DNA of 64,000 nucleotides from assembly GCA_037013685.1 (NCBI GenBank), contig CM072895.1, positions 8,902,463 to 8,966,462 of the forward strand, given 5' to 3'. Each line of letters opens with the position of its first letter. Within the stretch, counting starts at the first letter, position 1. Shown piece by piece: positions 62,749 to 64,000 of this stretch. Source of the DNA: Acridotheres tristis. Taxonomy: Eukaryota; Chordata; Aves; Passeriformes; Sturnidae. Below the pieces are notes generated by a model that worked only from the letters and a program-made list of their open reading frames with translations, was not told the DNA's origin and did not search any database. The translations under genes were made by a program, and so were the position numbers.

Positions 62749-62971
62749 CACCACCACGTTGCCTTCCTATATCAGGATAACCAATGGCTACATCACAGTC
62801 AAACCTCCCATCTGGATTTCCAACCAGCTGGATCAGAGGCCACGTCCTGACCGTCCATCCCAGCCCCAGCCCACGAGCTCAGCCCCAGCCAGCCTTCCAT
62901 GGCCATCAGTAACATTTCCTCTCTGCATGGCCATAGCTTCTTTTCTCCTGAACCTACTGCAGCCCTCCTGA
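62749..62971 (+). CDS. TRABD2A: TRABD2A (TIKI1) terminal coding exon with C-terminal hydrophobic tail
   Basis: This exon follows a strong polypyrimidine tract and TTTCAG (AG 62747-62748). The first base completes AGC (Ser), and the frame then runs 73 codons to TGA at 62969-62971. The product begins STTTLPSYIRITNGYITVK, followed by PPIWISNQLDQRPRPDRP, a Pro/Ser/Gln-rich stretch, and a tail VTFPLCMAIASFLLNLLQPS. About 17 hydrophobic residues stop three residues before the end, with no cytoplasmic tail. Small residues (SSAPAS) precede the hydrophobic run, as in a GPI-attachment signal; a C-terminal transmembrane anchor is the alternative. Human TRABD2A, as I remember it, also has a hydrophobic tail ending in PS. 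The middle of this exon diverges quickly across vertebrates, so the call rests on frame continuity, the start STT and the tail. An ATG four residues before the acceptor in the same frame is intronic and not used. Confidence 0.92.
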
Positions 62972-63517
62972 CCACATTAGTATTACATGCAACCCCTTGG
63001 AATAGAGAAGAGAGATAATTTATGAACGAATTGGAGTTTAAGACAACAACAGTTACAAGCTGGACCTTCTCAGTGACTCAGTAGTGCCTTCTAGCTGATT
63101 TTGTCTCGTTGCCCAGATACATTTTGAAACTCTAAAGCTTTATTGTAACACTGACTTACATCTTCTTTTTGTAGAAGGATCTTTATTTCCCATAGTGCTA
63201 TGGGGTTTTGTAAAATAGACATGTTCATATAAAGAAAAAAAAAGAAAAAGAAAAAATGTATTTATTCGACTGGTAAACTTATTTTTCTTGTTGTATATGT
63301 TAATGACATCCCTATTAATCAGTAGTGATGGTGAAACAGATAAATTAATATTTCCTATGTTTGTTTTCTGACAACTCTGCAAATGTCTGAACTGACACCA
63401 AATGAATGCTTTCTTTGTTTCTTTAACGATAACATTTTACAGCAACTGTCCAATAAGTACATTTCTGCTGAACTTCCTTAGTTTACTTCTTTTATCTCAT
63501 TAGCATAGCTTACACTG

Positions 63518-63523
63518 AATAAA
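63518..63523 (+). terminator. Candidate poly(A) signal AATAAA (first)
   Basis: Canonical AATAAA 547 nt after the stop codon. About 15-30 nt downstream is a T/G-containing stretch (CTGCTCTCTGGGGCCTGTG) that could act as the downstream element. This makes it the best-supported cleavage signal among three in this UTR or flank. Usage cannot be read from sequence. Confidence 0.5.
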
Positions 63524-63560
63524 CCAGATCCTGCTCTCTGGGGCCTGTGCCCATTAGAAG

Positions 63561-63566
63561 AATAAA
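63561..63566 (+). terminator. Candidate poly(A) signal AATAAA (second)
   Basis: Second AATAAA, 43 nt after the first. The downstream region (GCATTCTTAACTCGTTAGC) is only moderately T-rich. It could be an alternative signal of the same UTR. Confidence 0.4.
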
Positions 63567-63590
63567 TGCATTCTTAACTCGTTAGCTGCC

Positions 63591-64000
63591 ACAATCTAAA
63601 ATACCAGTTATTTTTACATTACTTAGTAAGTAATTAGTCAGGATAATCCTCTACATTCCCCCTGTTTTCTTTAACTAAACTATTTAACTTCTTTGGAAAT
63701 TACCAGTTTCCCTCTTTGCCCTGGGATCAATTCACCAGCTAACATAAATTAGGACACCTTTTGCTTAATAAAAAAATTGCTTTTAAAGTCTGGAATAATC
63801 CTACTTGGAATTATTTTCTTCTGTCCCTCACTTTATGTAAGCATAAGCCTACAACCTTTTCAAGCATAAATGAGAAAAGAACTTGGTCTGTCTATAGATT
63901 ATAAAGATGTAGTGTCCTGTTAATCTATAGAACTCCTTTGTACCAGTTGTATTAATGCCCATGGACAACCTGGAGGCAAAAAACATCTACAAATTCCTTT
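63591..64000. other. Distal UTR or 3' flank, nothing recognised
   Basis: AT-rich, non-coding sequence with one AATAAA at 63767. I see no exon, repeat family or ORF of interest here. It is either an extended TRABD2A 3' UTR or intergenic. Confidence 0.6.
63767..63772 (+). terminator. Candidate distal poly(A) signal AATAAA
   Basis: Third AATAAA, followed by an A run and then TTGCTTTTAAAGTCTGG. It would extend the 3' UTR to about 800 nt. It sits in AT-rich sequence where AATAAA is expected by chance, so support is weak. Confidence 0.25.

Larger units (their letters stand above)
1..63590 (+). other. TRABD2A: TRABD2A gene, 3' partial (three terminal exons and two complete introns)
   Basis: The three exons form one continuous 194-residue C-terminal reading frame: residues 1-30 from 22856-22946, 31-120 mainly from 43238-43507, and 121-194 from 62749-62971. 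Intron phases are 1 (before the first), 2 and 2. The 5' end lies outside the window: I found no sequence for the signal peptide, the first GxxH motif (GTIH in the family) or the acidic/basic helices that precede GAGHFLG. In human the gene is followed by the convergent DNAH6, and nothing resembling a dynein exon is visible here. Introns of about 20 kb and 19 kb are long for a bird but plausible. The 3' boundary given is approximate and depends on which poly(A) signal is used. Confidence 0.85.
62972..63590 (+). other. TRABD2A: TRABD2A 3' UTR (end approximate)
   Basis: AT-rich sequence directly follows the TGA at 62969-62971. It has an A-rich run at 63233-63256 and an ATTTA pentamer beside it (TGTATTTATT), then AATAAA signals at 63518 and 63561. 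The stretch has no long open frame on the + strand. The UTR would be about 570-620 nt if either signal is used, longer if the AATAAA at 63767 is used. The assignment follows from the stop codon; the end is inferred. Confidence 0.65.

Noticed and set aside
22856..62971. Assignment to TRABD2B (TIKI2) instead of TRABD2A
   Set aside because: Exon 22856-22946 fits both paralogues, but [20 protein letters not shown] and [11 protein letters not shown] in the next exon and the tail ending PS are those I recall from TRABD2A.
1..64000. CRISPR arrays, insertion sequences, operons, prophage or bacterial genes
   Set aside because: None seen. Spliced exons, CR1 elements and long introns show vertebrate nuclear DNA.

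Overview
The window is vertebrate nuclear DNA, almost certainly from a bird. It is AT-leaning and intron-dominated, with no operons, phage, CRISPR or bacterial signals. A CR1 LINE 3' end of avian type lies at about 32926-33274, and an older CR1-type copy lies at about 58460-58820. Species was not determined.

The only gene I can support is the 3' part of TRABD2A (TIKI1), the membrane-attached Wnt-inactivating metalloprotease with a TraB/GumN fold, on the + strand. Three coding exons were found by reading splice sites and frame by hand: 22856-22946, 43238-43507 and 62749-62971 (stop TGA). Their phases agree (1, then 2, then 2), and together they give one uninterrupted 194-residue C-terminus. 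This holds the end of the catalytic domain with its second GxxH motif, a Pro/Ser-rich linker with a Lys/His/Arg-rich stretch, and a C-terminal hydrophobic tail typical of a GPI signal or a tail membrane segment. The earlier exons (signal peptide and most of the TraB domain) are not in the window, so positions 1-22855 are intron.

Layout: 1-22855 is the 3' part of an upstream intron. 22947-43237 is a 20.3-kb intron holding the younger CR1, a 51-bp tandem duplication and an isolated CpG-rich island at about 38380-38860. 43508-62748 is a 19.2-kb intron holding a G-quadruplex motif, a T28 tract, the old CR1 and an (AAT)n microsatellite just before the last exon. 62972 to about 63590 is 3' UTR with candidate poly(A) signals; the rest is possible extended UTR or flank.

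Nearly all other open frames of 60-180 codons are chance or shadow frames in introns and repeats. I found no convincing previously undescribed system. The best leads are the intronic CpG-rich block, candidate cryptic 3' splice sites compatible with the upstream exon's phase, and four diverged copies of an ancient self-complementary module built around CATTGACTTCAATGGG.
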